A stretch of DNA of 64,000 nt from contig JAHCHE010000001.1 in the NCBI GenBank assembly GCA_026129905.1, positions 372,001 to 436,000 on the forward strand, written 5' to 3'. The position numbers and the translations under genes were made by a program. This DNA comes from Bryobacteraceae bacterium (GTDB lineage: Bacteria > Acidobacteriota > Terriglobia > Bryobacterales > Bryobacteraceae). Each line of letters opens with the position of its first letter. Within the stretch, counting starts at the first letter, position 1. Below are positions 51,862-61,632 of this stretch, piece by piece. The notes beneath the pieces were generated by a model that was given only the letters and a program-made list of their open reading frames with translations, did no database searches and had not been told where the DNA came from.

Positions 51862-53748
51862 ATGGACCAGTCCTTCGCGGTTCGCTATGCCGTAACCATC
51901 GCGGACGAGGAATACTGGCGGCGTCAGATCAAGTGCCAGTACGCTTGCCCGGTGCACACCGACGCGCGCGGTTACGTGCGGGCCATCGCCGAGGGCGACT
52001 ACGAGCGGGCGTACCGAATTGCGCGCGGCCCCAACCCCCTGGCCAGCATCTGCGGCCGCGTCTGCGGGGCGCCCTGCGAGGCGGCTTGCCGCCGCGGCGC
52101 CATCGACCAGCCGATCGCCATCCGCGCGTTGAAACGGTTCGTAACGGACCAATTTGGCGGCCGCCCGGCATCGCCGGCTTCCTTCCCGTCGGGCGAGTGC
52201 GACGGGCTCGAGGAGATGACGCACCTGGCTCGCTATCTTGCTTCGCGCGAATACAAGGCGCCGGAAGGCGAGCGCGTGGCTATCATAGGCTCGGGCCCCG
52301 CCGGTCTGGCTGCCGCGCACGACCTGGCGCTCCTCGGCTTTCGTCCCGTGGTTTTCGAGATGGAGCCGAAACCGGCCGGCATGCTCTACACCGGCATTCC
52401 CGCCTACCGGCTGCCGCGCGATCTGATCGACGCCGAGATTGAGTTGATCCGGTCGCTGGGCGTCGAGTTCCGCTGCGGCGTCCAGATCGGCCGCGACGTG
52501 CCGTTTGACGACCTGCGCCGCGACTACCGCGCGGTGATCGTCGCTGTGGGGGCCAAGCGCGCACGCATGCTCACGCTGCCTGGCTCGGACGCCGAGGGCG
52601 TTTACGGCGGCGTGGACTTCCTGCGAGCCGCCGCGCTCGGCGAGCCGTTCCCGATCGGCCGGCGCGTGATCGTCATCGGCGGGGGCAACGTCGCGTATGA
52701 CGTTTCGCGTTCCGCCGTCCGATACCTTTCCGGCGAGGAAGAGGATCCGCAGCGGCTGGTGGACTGGCAGACCCAGTCCGACATTTCGCGCCTGGCGGTG
52801 CGGCAACCGTCGGTGCGGCAGGTACACCTTGTCTGTCTCGAATCCCGCGCAGAGATGCCCGCCGACGAGATCGAGATCGTTGAGGGCGAGGAAGAAGGCA
52901 TCCGCCGGCACAACCGGCTCGGTCCCAAGGAGTTCCTGTGGCGCCAGGACAACGGGGAGAAGAAGCTGACCGGCGTGCGGTTCCGCCGCGCGCTCCGCGT
53001 CTTCGACGAGAATCGCCGGTTCTCGCCGGTTTACGACGACGCGGATACGGTGGACATCGAAGCCGACACCGTGCTGCTTTCGGTCGGCCAGATGCCGGAC
53101 CTGAGTTTCCTGGGTGGCGCGGCTCGCCTGCCGGTAAACCCGGAGACGCTGGAGACCGGCATGGAGGGCGTGTTCGCTGCGGGCGACGTGGCCTATGGCG
53201 CGAAGCTGATGATCGACGCCATCGCCAGCGGGAAGAAGGCCGCGCGTTCCGTCTATCGTTACCTTACCGGGAGCGAAATCCAGCCGCGGGAATCGCAGTT
53301 CCACTTCGAGATTGACAGCTACCGGCGCGAGCGCGGCTACGAAGGCCGGGGACGGCAGCGTATTCCCGTCGCGAGCGTCCAGGAACGCCTGGCCGATCCG
53401 CGGCGGCTGGTGGAAACCGGCTACACCGAAACCGGGGCGCAACGCGAAGCCGGGCGGTGCCTCGACTGCGGCGTCAACACCATTTTCGACGGCGAGAAGT
53501 GCATTCTCTGCGGCGGCTGTGTGGACGTCTGCCCGACGCTGTGCCTGAAACTGGTCGGCGTCGAGCAACTCGAGCCCGCCGCCGAACTGCGCGCTCTGCT
53601 CGATGCGCACGCGGCCGGCGAAAGCTGGTCCGCCATCGTCAAGGACGAGGAGCGCTGCATCCGCTGCGCGCTCTGCGCCGAGCGCTGTCCCACCCGCGCC
53701 ATCACCATGGAGCGTTTTCAATTCAGCCAGGAGTGGCAACATGCATGA
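51862..53748 (+). CDS. GltD-like FAD oxidoreductase with C-terminal 2[4Fe-4S] ferredoxin domain
   Basis: The 628-residue protein begins with the Cys-rich [4Fe-4S] domain of glutamate synthase small subunits (CQYACPVHTDARGYV; ICGRVCGAPCEAACRRG). An FAD domain follows (IIGSGPAGLAAAHDLALLGF, about 140), then an NAD(P) domain (VIVIGGGNVAYDVSRSA, about 268) and a bacterial-type ferredoxin (CILCGGCVDVCP; CIRCALCAERCP, about 600). It has no membrane segment. As first gene of the operon it probably exchanges electrons between NAD(P)H or ferredoxin and the membrane complex; direction and partner are inferred. ATG 51862 is favoured over 51805, which would include the operator. It overlaps the Rieske gene by eight bases. 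Confidence 0.88.
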   Translation: MDQSFAVRYAVTIADEEYWRRQIKCQYACPVHTDARGYVRAIAEGDYERAYRIARGPNPLASICGRVCGAPCEAACRRGAIDQPIAIRALKRFVTDQFGGRPASPASFPSGECDGLEEMTHLARYLASREYKAPEGERVAIIGSGPAGLAAAHDLALLGFRPVVFEMEPKPAGMLYTGIPAYRLPRDLIDAEIELIRSLGVEFRCGVQIGRDVPFDDLRRDYRAVIVAVGAKRARMLTLPGSDAEGVYGGVDFLRAAALGEPFPIGRRVIVIGGGNVAYDVSRSAVRYLSGEEEDPQRLVDWQTQSDISRLAVRQPSVRQVHLVCLESRAEMPADEIEIVEGEEEGIRRHNRLGPKEFLWRQDNGEKKLTGVRFRRALRVFDENRRFSPVYDDADTVDIEADTVLLSVGQMPDLSFLGGAARLPVNPETLETGMEGVFAAGDVAYGAKLMIDAIASGKKAARSVYRYLTGSEIQPRESQFHFEIDSYRRERGYEGRGRQRIPVASVQERLADPRRLVETGYTETGAQREAGRCLDCGVNTIFDGEKCILCGGCVDVCPTLCLKLVGVEQLEPAAELRALLDAHAAGESWSAIVKDEERCIRCALCAERCPTRAITMERFQFSQEWQHA

Positions 53749-54199
53749 ACAGGAAACCAAGCGAAGAGATGTTCTGGGCCTCGCCGCATTGTGGAGTTTC
53801 GTTTCCGCGATCGGAGTAGCATTGGCGGGCGTCGCGCGGCTGCCCAAGCCCGCTGTTCTGCCCGGCCCGCTGCGCGTGTTCAAGCTGGGCGACCCGGCGC
53901 AGTTCGCGGTCGGCTCGGTGGCGCGCATCGACGAGGGCAATTTCTTTCTGTTCCGCGGCGAGCGCGGATTCCACGCCATCTCGTCCGTGTGCACGCACCT
54001 GGGCTGCATCGTGGCGCATACGGAAGACGAAGGCTTCTCCTGCCCGTGCCACGGCTCCCGCTTCACGGCCGACGGCGCGGTGATCGCCGGTCCGGCGCCG
54101 TCCGCGCTGCCGTGGCTGGAACTCGCGCTGGCGCCCGACGGGCAGTTGCAGGTGAACGCGGAAAGTCATGTGCCGAAAGGCGCCTATTTCCAGGTCTGA
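53741..54199 (+). CDS. Rieske [2Fe-2S] protein of a bc-type complex
   Basis: The 152-residue protein has a Tat-type anchor (TKRRDVLGLAALWSFVSAIGVAL) and a Rieske domain with both cluster boxes: CTHLGC (84-89) and CPCHGS (101-106). Ligands are C84, H86, C101 and H104; C89 and C103 form the disulfide. It should oxidise quinol at the Qo site of the cytochrome b encoded next, on the outer face of the membrane. Three bases separate it from the cytochrome b gene. Confidence 0.94.
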   Translation: MHEQETKRRDVLGLAALWSFVSAIGVALAGVARLPKPAVLPGPLRVFKLGDPAQFAVGSVARIDEGNFFLFRGERGFHAISSVCTHLGCIVAHTEDEGFSCPCHGSRFTADGAVIAGPAPSALPWLELALAPDGQLQVNAESHVPKGAYFQV

Positions 54200-54202
54200 G
54201 CC

Positions 54203-55732
54203 ATGCCGCCGACAAAAGAATTTCTCGAGAATTTAAAGAAAACGCCGGAGCGGCTGCGCGAGTCCGCCTTGCGCGTCGGCAAACTCCCGGAGACGGACCG
54301 CGAACGCTCCCAAAGCACGTTCCACAACCTGTTCCTGCACGTGCAGAGCGTCCGCACGCACCGCAATTCGTTGCGCTTCGCCTATACGTTCGGCCTGGGG
54401 CTGATTCTCACCGCGTCCTTCGTGGTGCTCACCATCACCGGCATCCTGGTGATGGTCTACTACAAGCCTTCCACCGACCTCGCCTACCAGTCGGTGAAAG
54501 ACATTCACTTCGTCGTCCCGGCAGGCCGCTTCATTCGCAATATTCACCGCTGGGCCGCGCACGTCATGGTAGTCGCCGTCTTCCTCCACATGGCCCGCGT
54601 GTTCTACACCGGCTCGTACAAGAAGCCGCGCGAATTCAACTGGCTCGTCGGCCTCGCGCTGCTGGTGCTGACGCTCGCGCTGAGCTTCACAGGATACCTG
54701 CTGCCGTGGGATCAGCTCGCGTTCTGGGCCGTCACCATCGGCGCCAACATCGCCAGTTCCCCCCGCGAGGTGACCGAGGCGCTCGGCATCACCAGGTGGT
54801 TCGACATCGGCGCATTCCAGAAACAACTGCTGCTCGGCGCAAATCACGTCGGTCAGGAAGCGCTTATCCGCTTCTACGTGCTGCACGTCGCGGTGTTGCC
54901 GCTGTTGACTGCCATCCTGATGGGCGTCCACTTCTGGCGCGTGCGCAAGGATGGCGGCCTGTCGCGCGACGTGACGGCCGAGCCGCCGCCTGCCCTCATC
55001 CGCGGCAGGGAGGTTCAAGTCTTTCCCCCAACCAAGACCTACGGCTTGATGGCCGTGGTGCGGGGGCGAACGCCGGTGGTGGGACGGGCGCCGGAAGGCA
55101 GCGTCCCCAGTTGGCCGCACCTGCTTTGGGCGGAATTGGCCGTCTTCGCGTTCACTATCGCCCTGACGCTGGCGCTCGGCTACTGGTTCGACGCGCCGCT
55201 GAAAGAGATGGCGAACCCCGCGATCCCGGAGAATCCGGCGAAGGCGCCTTGGTACTTCCTGGGGCTTCAGGAACTGGTGTCGTATTCGGCATTCATGGGC
55301 GGCGTCGCCATTCCAATGATCGTGCTCATCGGTCTGGGGCTCATCCCGTATCTCGACCGGGATCCGCGAGGCGTCGGCAAGTGGTTCGGTGGTCCCGAAG
55401 GACGCCGGATTTTCTGGGTCTCGCTCGTCGTCGGGCTGATCAGCGTTGTCGCCCTGCTGGCGTTCACGGTTCAGTTCGGCTGGCTGCGGAACTGGTTTCC
55501 GTCCATCGCGCAACTGGCGATCATCGCGCTGAATCCGGGAACGGTGATCGTCGCCATCTACGTGGCGTGGTCGCTCTGGACGCTCCACCGCACCGGCTCC
55601 ATCCGCATGTCGGCCATCGCGTTGTTCACCTGCTTCCTCGCCGGCTTCATCGTGCTCACCGCGATGGGCTCGGTTTTCCGCGGTCCCAACTGGCAGTTCT
55701 ACTGGTGGCCCAGCCAGTGGCCCGTCCATTGA
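54203..55732 (+). CDS. Cytochrome b of a bc-type quinol oxidase module
   Basis: The 509-residue protein contains both cytochrome b halves in one chain. The N-terminal part holds the heme ligand segments HRWAAHVMVVAVFLHMARVF and, later, HVAVLPLLTAILMGVHFWR. The C-terminal part has the Qo-site motif as APWYFLGLQE, in place of PEWY. An N-terminal extension of about 55 residues is soluble. Eight or more helices are predicted. With the Rieske and multiheme cytochrome it forms a menaquinol-oxidising bc complex of the non-proteobacterial type. Confidence 0.93.
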   Translation: MPPTKEFLENLKKTPERLRESALRVGKLPETDRERSQSTFHNLFLHVQSVRTHRNSLRFAYTFGLGLILTASFVVLTITGILVMVYYKPSTDLAYQSVKDIHFVVPAGRFIRNIHRWAAHVMVVAVFLHMARVFYTGSYKKPREFNWLVGLALLVLTLALSFTGYLLPWDQLAFWAVTIGANIASSPREVTEALGITRWFDIGAFQKQLLLGANHVGQEALIRFYVLHVAVLPLLTAILMGVHFWRVRKDGGLSRDVTAEPPPALIRGREVQVFPPTKTYGLMAVVRGRTPVVGRAPEGSVPSWPHLLWAELAVFAFTIALTLALGYWFDAPLKEMANPAIPENPAKAPWYFLGLQELVSYSAFMGGVAIPMIVLIGLGLIPYLDRDPRGVGKWFGGPEGRRIFWVSLVVGLISVVALLAFTVQFGWLRNWFPSIAQLAIIALNPGTVIVAIYVAWSLWTLHRTGSIRMSAIALFTCFLAGFIVLTAMGSVFRGPNWQFYWWPSQWPVH

Positions 55733-55743
55733 AGGAGGATCGG

Positions 55744-57180
55744 ATGAAGCTTTCGCCAGACCCGTCACGAATCTTCAAGTGGGCGACCCTCGCCTTCAGC
55801 GCGATCTCCCTCGCCTTTCTCGTCGCGGCGGCGATCCGCGAAAACATCGCCGCCGATTGGCGCGATCATCAGCTTGCGTACAGGACGATTCTCGAGAGCA
55901 AAGCGAACGACGCCGGGCGCGCCGCCGCGAGGACGTTTCCCATCGAGATCCGGCAGGTTTCCGTGCCGGCTCTCGGTGCCGTCGACCGCTGCGTTACTTG
56001 TCACGCCGGCATCGACGATCCTCGCATGGCGGACCAGGCGAATCCTCACAAAACGCACCCGAAGCGGCTGCTGGAGATTCACCGGGTCGAGAAGTTCGGC
56101 TGCACGATCTGCCACCAGGGACAGGGCGCCGCCTTGAATTTCGATGAAGCCAAAGCCGAGAACTTCTACTGGGATTATCCGCTGCTGCCCGCTTCGCTCA
56201 CCGAGGCCACGTGCAATTCGTGTCACGATCCCCGAGCGTTGCCCGACGGCTCGGCCCCCAAGCTGGCTTGGGGCCTGCGCCTGTTCGCTGAAAAGGGCTG
56301 CGGCGGATGTCACAAACTCGGCGGCAAGGGCGGCTCGCTCGGTCCGGCGCTCGATAACGTCGGCCTGAAGACGAAACACGAATTCGTGCGCGCGCATCTG
56401 AAAGGATCGCAGACCACCTGGAACTGGCACGAGCGGCACTTCCGCGATCCCGGCGGGCTCGTGCCTGGGTCTCTCATGCCCGCGCCGGCGCTCACCCCGG
56501 CCGAGACGGAGGCGCTGACGGTGTATATGCTCTCGTTGCGCCGCGGCGAAATCCATTCCGACTACCTGGCGCCCGACAAGATCGAAGAGAAGTACGCCCG
56601 GCTCCATCCGCCGCCGGCGGACGGCGAGGCGCTGTACCAACGGTTCTGCTCCGCCTGTCACGACACGGGAATGCACGCGCGCTGGGACCGGAAGTTCGCC
56701 CGTTTCGTGCCCGCCATACGAAACCGCGCGTATATCGAAACGGAAGACGACGAGTGTCTGGCCGAGAACATCCGTGAAGGGCGGCCGGGTACCCGCATGC
56801 CGGGGTGGGGGCAGAAGGCCGGCGGTTTGAGCGAGGGTGAAGTCGACGCGCTGGTCGCCTATCTACGCAGGAGCGCTCCGCCGATGGAGTTGCCGCCCGC
56901 GCCGCAGCGCGGTTCGATTGCCCGGGGCGGCGAACTCTTCAACCGGCAGTGCGCGGGATGTCATGGCGTCGACGGCAAGGGTCCCATCGCGCCGGCGCTC
57001 GCGAATCCCGTGTTCCAGCGCGCCGCGACCGACGCCTTTATCGCACAGACCATCCGCGCGGGGCGCGATCGGACGCCGATGCCCGCCTTCGGCCGGGCCG
57101 GTTTCGGCGACGGCGAAATCGCCGATGTGCTTGCTTACGTTCGCCAGTGGGCGCCCGCCGGCGGGAGGTCAACGCAATGA
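55744..57180 (+). CDS. Membrane-anchored hexaheme cytochrome c
   Basis: The 478-residue protein has one N-terminal transmembrane helix (about 13-31) and six CxxCH heme motifs: CVTCH 83, CTICH 120, CNSCH 157, CGGCH 186, CSACH 302 and CAGCH 403. The first three lie in a compact multiheme part; the last three belong to cytochrome-c-like domains (GELFNRQCAGCHGVDGKG; MPAFGRAGFGDGEI). It takes the place of cytochrome c1 and probably links the bc module to the molybdoenzyme or a soluble carrier. The strong GGAGG precedes ATG 55744, and the stop overlaps the next ATG by four bases. The open frame extends back to 53791 but is a shadow there. Confidence 0.93.
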   Translation: MKLSPDPSRIFKWATLAFSAISLAFLVAAAIRENIAADWRDHQLAYRTILESKANDAGRAAARTFPIEIRQVSVPALGAVDRCVTCHAGIDDPRMADQANPHKTHPKRLLEIHRVEKFGCTICHQGQGAALNFDEAKAENFYWDYPLLPASLTEATCNSCHDPRALPDGSAPKLAWGLRLFAEKGCGGCHKLGGKGGSLGPALDNVGLKTKHEFVRAHLKGSQTTWNWHERHFRDPGGLVPGSLMPAPALTPAETEALTVYMLSLRRGEIHSDYLAPDKIEEKYARLHPPPADGEALYQRFCSACHDTGMHARWDRKFARFVPAIRNRAYIETEDDECLAENIREGRPGTRMPGWGQKAGGLSEGEVDALVAYLRRSAPPMELPPAPQRGSIARGGELFNRQCAGCHGVDGKGPIAPALANPVFQRAATDAFIAQTIRAGRDRTPMPAFGRAGFGDGEIADVLAYVRQWAPAGGRSTQ

Positions 57181-59930
57181 ATCACCGACGCCACTTCTTA
57201 AAACTCGCGGGGCTCGCCGCTCTTGGCGCAGCCGTTCCGGGCTGCCGCAAGGCGGAGAAACCCGCGCTGGAGAGTTTCACGGGAACATTCGATCCGCTGC
57301 GGGTCTATCCGTACCGTTCCTGGGAGGACCTGTACCGGAAGCAGTGGACATGGGACAAGGTAGTGCGCTCGACGCACTCGGCCAATTGCACCGGCTCGTG
57401 CAGTTGGCTGGTGTACGTGCGCGACGGCGTCATGATTCGCGAGGAGCAGGCCGCCGATTACCCGCGCATCTCGCAGGACCTGCCGGACTACAACCCGCGC
57501 GGCTGTCAGAAAGGCGCCTGCTTCGTCGAGTACGTTTACGGCCCGCAGCGGCTCCGCTCGCCGCTGATCCGCGCCGGCGAGCGCGGCGAAGGCAAGTGGC
57601 GCAAGGCCACCTGGGACGAGGCCCTCACGCTGATCGCCGAAAAGCTGCTCGACAACATCTATAATTACGGACCCGATACGAACACCTATTTCAGCGTCAT
57701 TCCGGCCATGAGCCCCGTCTCGTTCTGCGCCGGGTCCCGCTTCGCCCACTACACCGGCGGCGTTTTCTGTTCGTTCTACGACTGGTACTGCGACCTGCCG
57801 CCGGGCGAGCCTCTCACCTGGGGCGTGCAGACCGAAGCCTGCGAGTGCGCCGACTGGTTCAACGCCAAGTACATCGTGCTGTGGGGCAGCAACATTTCAC
57901 AGACCCGTATTCCGGACGCGCATTTCGCTTTCGAGGCGCGCTACAACGGGGCGAAGCTGGTCTGCATCTCGCCGGATTTCAACTCCAGCTCCATTCACGC
58001 CGACCTGTTCCTTCAGATCAACCCCGGCACGGACGGCGCCCTGGCGCTCGGCGTGGCGCGACACATCATCGATAACAAGCTCTACGACGAGCCCTACGTG
58101 AAGGAGCAGACAGACCTGCCGTTGCTGGTGGATCGGAAGACCGGGCGCTTTCTCCGAGCGGACGGGACCGAAGACGTCTTCCTGCTCTTCGACCGCAAAA
58201 CCGGCCGGCGCATGGAGGCGCCGGGTTCGATGGGCTCGAAGCAGAAAACCATCGCCCTCGGGGCCCTCGATCCCGATCTTCACTACTCGGACGGCGACGT
58301 CACTACCGTCTTCGAACTGCTGCGGGAGTCGCTGAAGCCCTACGATCTTCCTTCGGTGGCGCGGACTACCGGTCTTGCGTTGAACGACATCGAGCGCTTC
58401 GCGCAGGAGATGGGCGTCCGGCGTCCGGCCATGATTATTCACGGCGCGGGCCTGAACCACTGGTTCCACAACGACCTAATCAACCGGGCGCTCATCCTGC
58501 TGGTGGCTCTCACCGGCAACGTTGGGAAAAACGGCGGCGGGTTCAATCATTACGTCGGGCAGGAGCGCATCTGGCCCGAGCACGGTTTCAAGATGTACGC
58601 GTTTCCGGAAGGCGCGAAAAAGCAGCGCTTCCAAAACACCACGCTCTGGACCTACGCCCACTCCTCCAACAAAGACAGGCATCTTTACAACGGAAAGCCG
58701 ATCGAGTGGTACATCGAGGAAAGCATCAAGAACGGCTGGATGCCGCTCTATCCGAAGAACCGCGCCCAAAAGCCGCGCGCGATGATCGTGTGGCGGGCCA
58801 ACTACCTGAACCAGGCCAAAGGCCACGAGCACGTCCGCGATTCCCTCTGGAAGGACCTCGACCTGATTGTCGACATCAACTACCGGATGGACACGACGGC
58901 GCTCTATTCCGACGTGGTGCTGCCCGCGGCGTCCTACTACGAGAAGTCCGATATCAACTCGACCGACTGCCACAGCTACATCCATCCGTTCAACAAGGTG
59001 CTCGATCCGCTCTACGATTCGAAGCCCGATTGGGAGGTGTTTCGCGAGTTGGCGCGGAAAATGTCGGAGGTCGCGGCGGCCAAAAAACTACCGTTTTTCG
59101 AGGATCGAGACCTGGAATGGACGCGCGATTTCACGAAAACGTACGACCTGTGGTCCGGCAATGGCCAGTTCCAATCGCCGGAGGACGGCGCCAACTTCAT
59201 CATGTCCCACTCGCCGGAAACCGACGGCCTCACGTTCGCGGACCTTCAACAGCACCCGCAGCGATTCCGCAAGATCGACGAGGAGGCCTGGAACAGCGAC
59301 ATCAAGCCGGGCGTCGCCTACACCCCGTTCCAGCACCAGCTCGAGAAGAAACGCCCCTGGCGCACGTTGACAGGACGGCAGCAGTTCTATATCGATCATC
59401 CCTGGTTCCTCGAGTTCGGTGAGCAGTTGCCCGTCTATAAAGAACCGCTCCCGGAAGGCGGAAAGCATCCGTTTTTCTGGAACACGCCGCACGGGCGGTG
59501 GTCGATTCACTCCACGTGGCGGGACGCGCGCTACCAGTTGCGGCTGCAACGCGGCGTTCCGATCGCCTACATCCACCCGGACGACGCCAAGGAGAAAGGA
59601 ATCGCCGACAACGACTGGGTCCGGATCTTCAACGACGAGGGCGCCATGGTGTGCAAGGCGCAGATTCTGCCGGGCGAGAAACGGAAGCGCCTCACGATGT
59701 ACCACGGCTGGGAACGGTACCTCGGGTTCCTCCAGGGTAGCTGGCAGTCTCCCACCTACATCAAAATCAAGCCGACGCAACTGGTGGGCAAGTACGGCCA
59801 CATTAATTTCCGATTGAACTATTGGGGTCCTACCGGAAATAATCGCGATATTCGCGTCGATATCGTCAAATACACTCCCACGGCCGCCGATTTGCGGCCG
59901 ATCCGGAGGGCCGGAAAGGAAAAGGCGTAA
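57177..59930 (+). CDS. Periplasmic molybdopterin oxidoreductase alpha subunit, NarG-type (type II DMSO reductase family)
   Basis: The 917-residue catalytic subunit binds Mo-bisMGD and one [4Fe-4S] cluster (H67, C71, C75, C110; HX3CX3CX34C) as NarG-type enzymes do. The Asp Mo ligand is expected at D202 in YDWYCDLPPGEP, and VLWGSNISQTRIPDAHF is a family motif. The N-terminus has a twin-Arg motif (RRHFLK) and a lipobox (AAVPGC, C23), so it should be an exported lipoprotein, unlike cytoplasmic NarG. It is shorter than NarG (about 1,240). Nitrate, nitrite, chlorate, selenate or an organic compound are all possible substrates. ATG 57177 overlaps the cytochrome gene by four bases. Confidence 0.93.
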   Translation: MNHRRHFLKLAGLAALGAAVPGCRKAEKPALESFTGTFDPLRVYPYRSWEDLYRKQWTWDKVVRSTHSANCTGSCSWLVYVRDGVMIREEQAADYPRISQDLPDYNPRGCQKGACFVEYVYGPQRLRSPLIRAGERGEGKWRKATWDEALTLIAEKLLDNIYNYGPDTNTYFSVIPAMSPVSFCAGSRFAHYTGGVFCSFYDWYCDLPPGEPLTWGVQTEACECADWFNAKYIVLWGSNISQTRIPDAHFAFEARYNGAKLVCISPDFNSSSIHADLFLQINPGTDGALALGVARHIIDNKLYDEPYVKEQTDLPLLVDRKTGRFLRADGTEDVFLLFDRKTGRRMEAPGSMGSKQKTIALGALDPDLHYSDGDVTTVFELLRESLKPYDLPSVARTTGLALNDIERFAQEMGVRRPAMIIHGAGLNHWFHNDLINRALILLVALTGNVGKNGGGFNHYVGQERIWPEHGFKMYAFPEGAKKQRFQNTTLWTYAHSSNKDRHLYNGKPIEWYIEESIKNGWMPLYPKNRAQKPRAMIVWRANYLNQAKGHEHVRDSLWKDLDLIVDINYRMDTTALYSDVVLPAASYYEKSDINSTDCHSYIHPFNKVLDPLYDSKPDWEVFRELARKMSEVAAAKKLPFFEDRDLEWTRDFTKTYDLWSGNGQFQSPEDGANFIMSHSPETDGLTFADLQQHPQRFRKIDEEAWNSDIKPGVAYTPFQHQLEKKRPWRTLTGRQQFYIDHPWFLEFGEQLPVYKEPLPEGGKHPFFWNTPHGRWSIHSTWRDARYQLRLQRGVPIAYIHPDDAKEKGIADNDWVRIFNDEGAMVCKAQILPGEKRKRLTMYHGWERYLGFLQGSWQSPTYIKIKPTQLVGKYGHINFRLNYWGPTGNNRDIRVDIVKYTPTAADLRPIRRAGKEKA

Positions 59931-59935
59931 CCGTC

Positions 59936-60952
59936 ATGCCGCTCCACCAGATCGCGATGGTTCTCGACCTCAACAAATGCCTCGGCTGCCAGACATGCAC
60001 GATGGCCTGCAAGAAGCTATGGACCGACGGCGACGGCATGGACTACATGTACTGGAACAACGTCGAAACCCGTCCCGGCCAAGGCTATCCGCGCAACTGG
60101 GACCGGATCGGCGGTGGCTTCGAGAACGGCATGCTGCGGCCGAGCGAGTTGCCGTCGAAGCTCGATTACGGCCAGACGTTCGAGTACAACTATGAGGAGC
60201 GGCTGTTCCAGGGCGGGCTCCAGGCGATGCCGCAAGAGGAGACGCGCAACACGCCGAATTGGGATGAGGACGTGGGCGCTCTCATGGCGGGCGAGAACTA
60301 CTACTTCTACCTGCCCCGGCTCTGCAACCATTGCACGAATCCTGCCTGCCTGGCGGCCTGTCCGCGCAACGCCATCTACAAGCGCGAGGAGGACGGCATC
60401 GTGCTGGTGGACCAGGAGCGGTGCGAAGGATACCGCTACTGCATGCGGGCCTGTCCGTACAAGAAGATCTACTACAACGAACTGCTCGGCAAGGCGCAGA
60501 AGTGCATCTTCTGCTATCCGCGCATCGAGCAGGGCGACACCACCGCCTGCTCGAAGCAGTGTCCCGGCCGCCTGCGTTTCGTCGGCTTCCTCGACGATGA
60601 GAGTTCGGCCGTGCACAGCCTGGTGAAGGTCCATCGCGTCGCGCTGGGGCTGTTCCCGGAGAAAGGCACGGATCCGAACGTCTTCTACGTGCCGCCCTTC
60701 AATCCGCCGCGGCGGGGCAACTATGGCAAGAGCGTTCTGGAAGACGCCCGCATGCCGCTGGATTACCTGGTTTACCTATTCGGACAGGAAGTGATCGACG
60801 TGATTCGGAGACTGGAACTGGAACTCGAAAAAGCCCAGAACGGCGGCGTCAGCGACGTGCTGCAGCTTCTGATCGGGCGCGATGCCGAGGTCCGCTACCA
60901 GATCCCGAAGCGCGACCAATTGGTGCAGATCGGGGGAATCGGAAAAGCATGA
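59936..60952 (+). CDS. Four-cluster iron-sulfur beta subunit (NarH/SerB/DdhB type)
   Basis: The 338-residue protein carries four ferredoxin-type Cys groups: C15, C18, C21, C25; C130, C133, C138, C142; C163, C169, C173; and C190, C193, C205, C209. In the third group Y166 takes the place of the second Cys, which marks a [3Fe-4S] cluster as in NarH. It has no signal peptide and should be exported folded together with the alpha subunit through the Tat system. It passes electrons between the gamma heme and the alpha subunit. Confidence 0.94.
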   Translation: MPLHQIAMVLDLNKCLGCQTCTMACKKLWTDGDGMDYMYWNNVETRPGQGYPRNWDRIGGGFENGMLRPSELPSKLDYGQTFEYNYEERLFQGGLQAMPQEETRNTPNWDEDVGALMAGENYYFYLPRLCNHCTNPACLAACPRNAIYKREEDGIVLVDQERCEGYRYCMRACPYKKIYYNELLGKAQKCIFCYPRIEQGDTTACSKQCPGRLRFVGFLDDESSAVHSLVKVHRVALGLFPEKGTDPNVFYVPPFNPPRRGNYGKSVLEDARMPLDYLVYLFGQEVIDVIRRLELELEKAQNGGVSDVLQLLIGRDAEVRYQIPKRDQLVQIGGIGKA

Positions 60953-61632
60953 AACGCAGTCTGGCGCTCCTGTTCTTCGCGGCCGCCCTGTCGGCCGAGA
61001 TGCCGAGCATACCGTCAACCGCCGCGGCCCCGGACGACGCGCTGGATCCGGCCTCCACGGGTTGGAAGACCGCGAGGGCCGTCTCACTCGCGCTGCACCG
61101 GACGCCTCCGCTGTATGCCACCGACGCGCCGGCGGCTCGCGAGATTGACTCGGTTCAAGTTCAACTTCTGCGCGGCGCTTCCGCCGTTTTCGTGCGGCTG
61201 GAATGGGCGGACCCGACCCGCGACGAGGTCTCGCTCCCGGGTCAGGAGAAAACATGGGTGACCGAGAAACTGGTGACGCCCTCCGAGGCGACGGACCGGT
61301 TCTCCGACAGCGTGGCGGTTATGATTCCAGCCGAACCCGGCGCCGACGTCTATCCGTCGTTGCAGATGGGCGATCGGGACCGGCCCGTGCGGATCTATTT
61401 CGTCAGCGCGACGCGCGGGGCCGCGGTGATGGAAGCCACGGGCCGAGGAACGACCCACCGCACCGGCGAGCGTTTCCCGGCCCGGCTCGGCTACGCCGCC
61501 GGTAAGTGGGCGGCCACCATGCAACTGCAGAACCTGCCCGCCGGCGCGCCGCTCTCGTTCGCCGTCTGGAACGGCAGCCAGCAGGACCGCGACGGCAGAA
61601 AGTATTTCACGGTATGGTACACGACGGAGTAA
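60949..61632 (+). CDS. Heme-b gamma subunit (EbdC/DdhC/SerC-like)
   Basis: The 227-residue protein has a signal peptide (about 1-16) and matches the ethylbenzene-dehydrogenase-type heme b domain. M140 in PSLQMGD and K218 near the end (DGRKYFTVWY) are the probable axial heme ligands, as in EbdC. It is a soluble periplasmic subunit, which confirms the outer-face location of the enzyme. ATG 60949 overlaps the beta-subunit stop by four bases. A gamma of this type excludes a NarI-like membrane gamma. Confidence 0.88.
   Translation: MKRSLALLFFAAALSAEMPSIPSTAAAPDDALDPASTGWKTARAVSLALHRTPPLYATDAPAAREIDSVQVQLLRGASAVFVRLEWADPTRDEVSLPGQEKTWVTEKLVTPSEATDRFSDSVAVMIPAEPGADVYPSLQMGDRDRPVRIYFVSATRGAAVMEATGRGTTHRTGERFPARLGYAAGKWAATMQLQNLPAGAPLSFAVWNGSQQDRDGRKYFTVWYTTE

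Noticed and set aside
53791-55743. Long plus-strand open frame (continuous to 57180) overlapping Rieske and cytochrome b genes
   Set aside because: Only the part from ATG 55744 has heme motifs and family features; the earlier part is Arg-rich, out of frame with two clear genes, and a by-product of high GC.
57177-59930. Calling the alpha subunit nitrate reductase NarG
   Set aside because: Tat/lipobox export, shorter length and EbdC-like gamma do not fit cytoplasmic NarG, and substrate cannot be read from these motifs; left as type II DMSO-reductase family.
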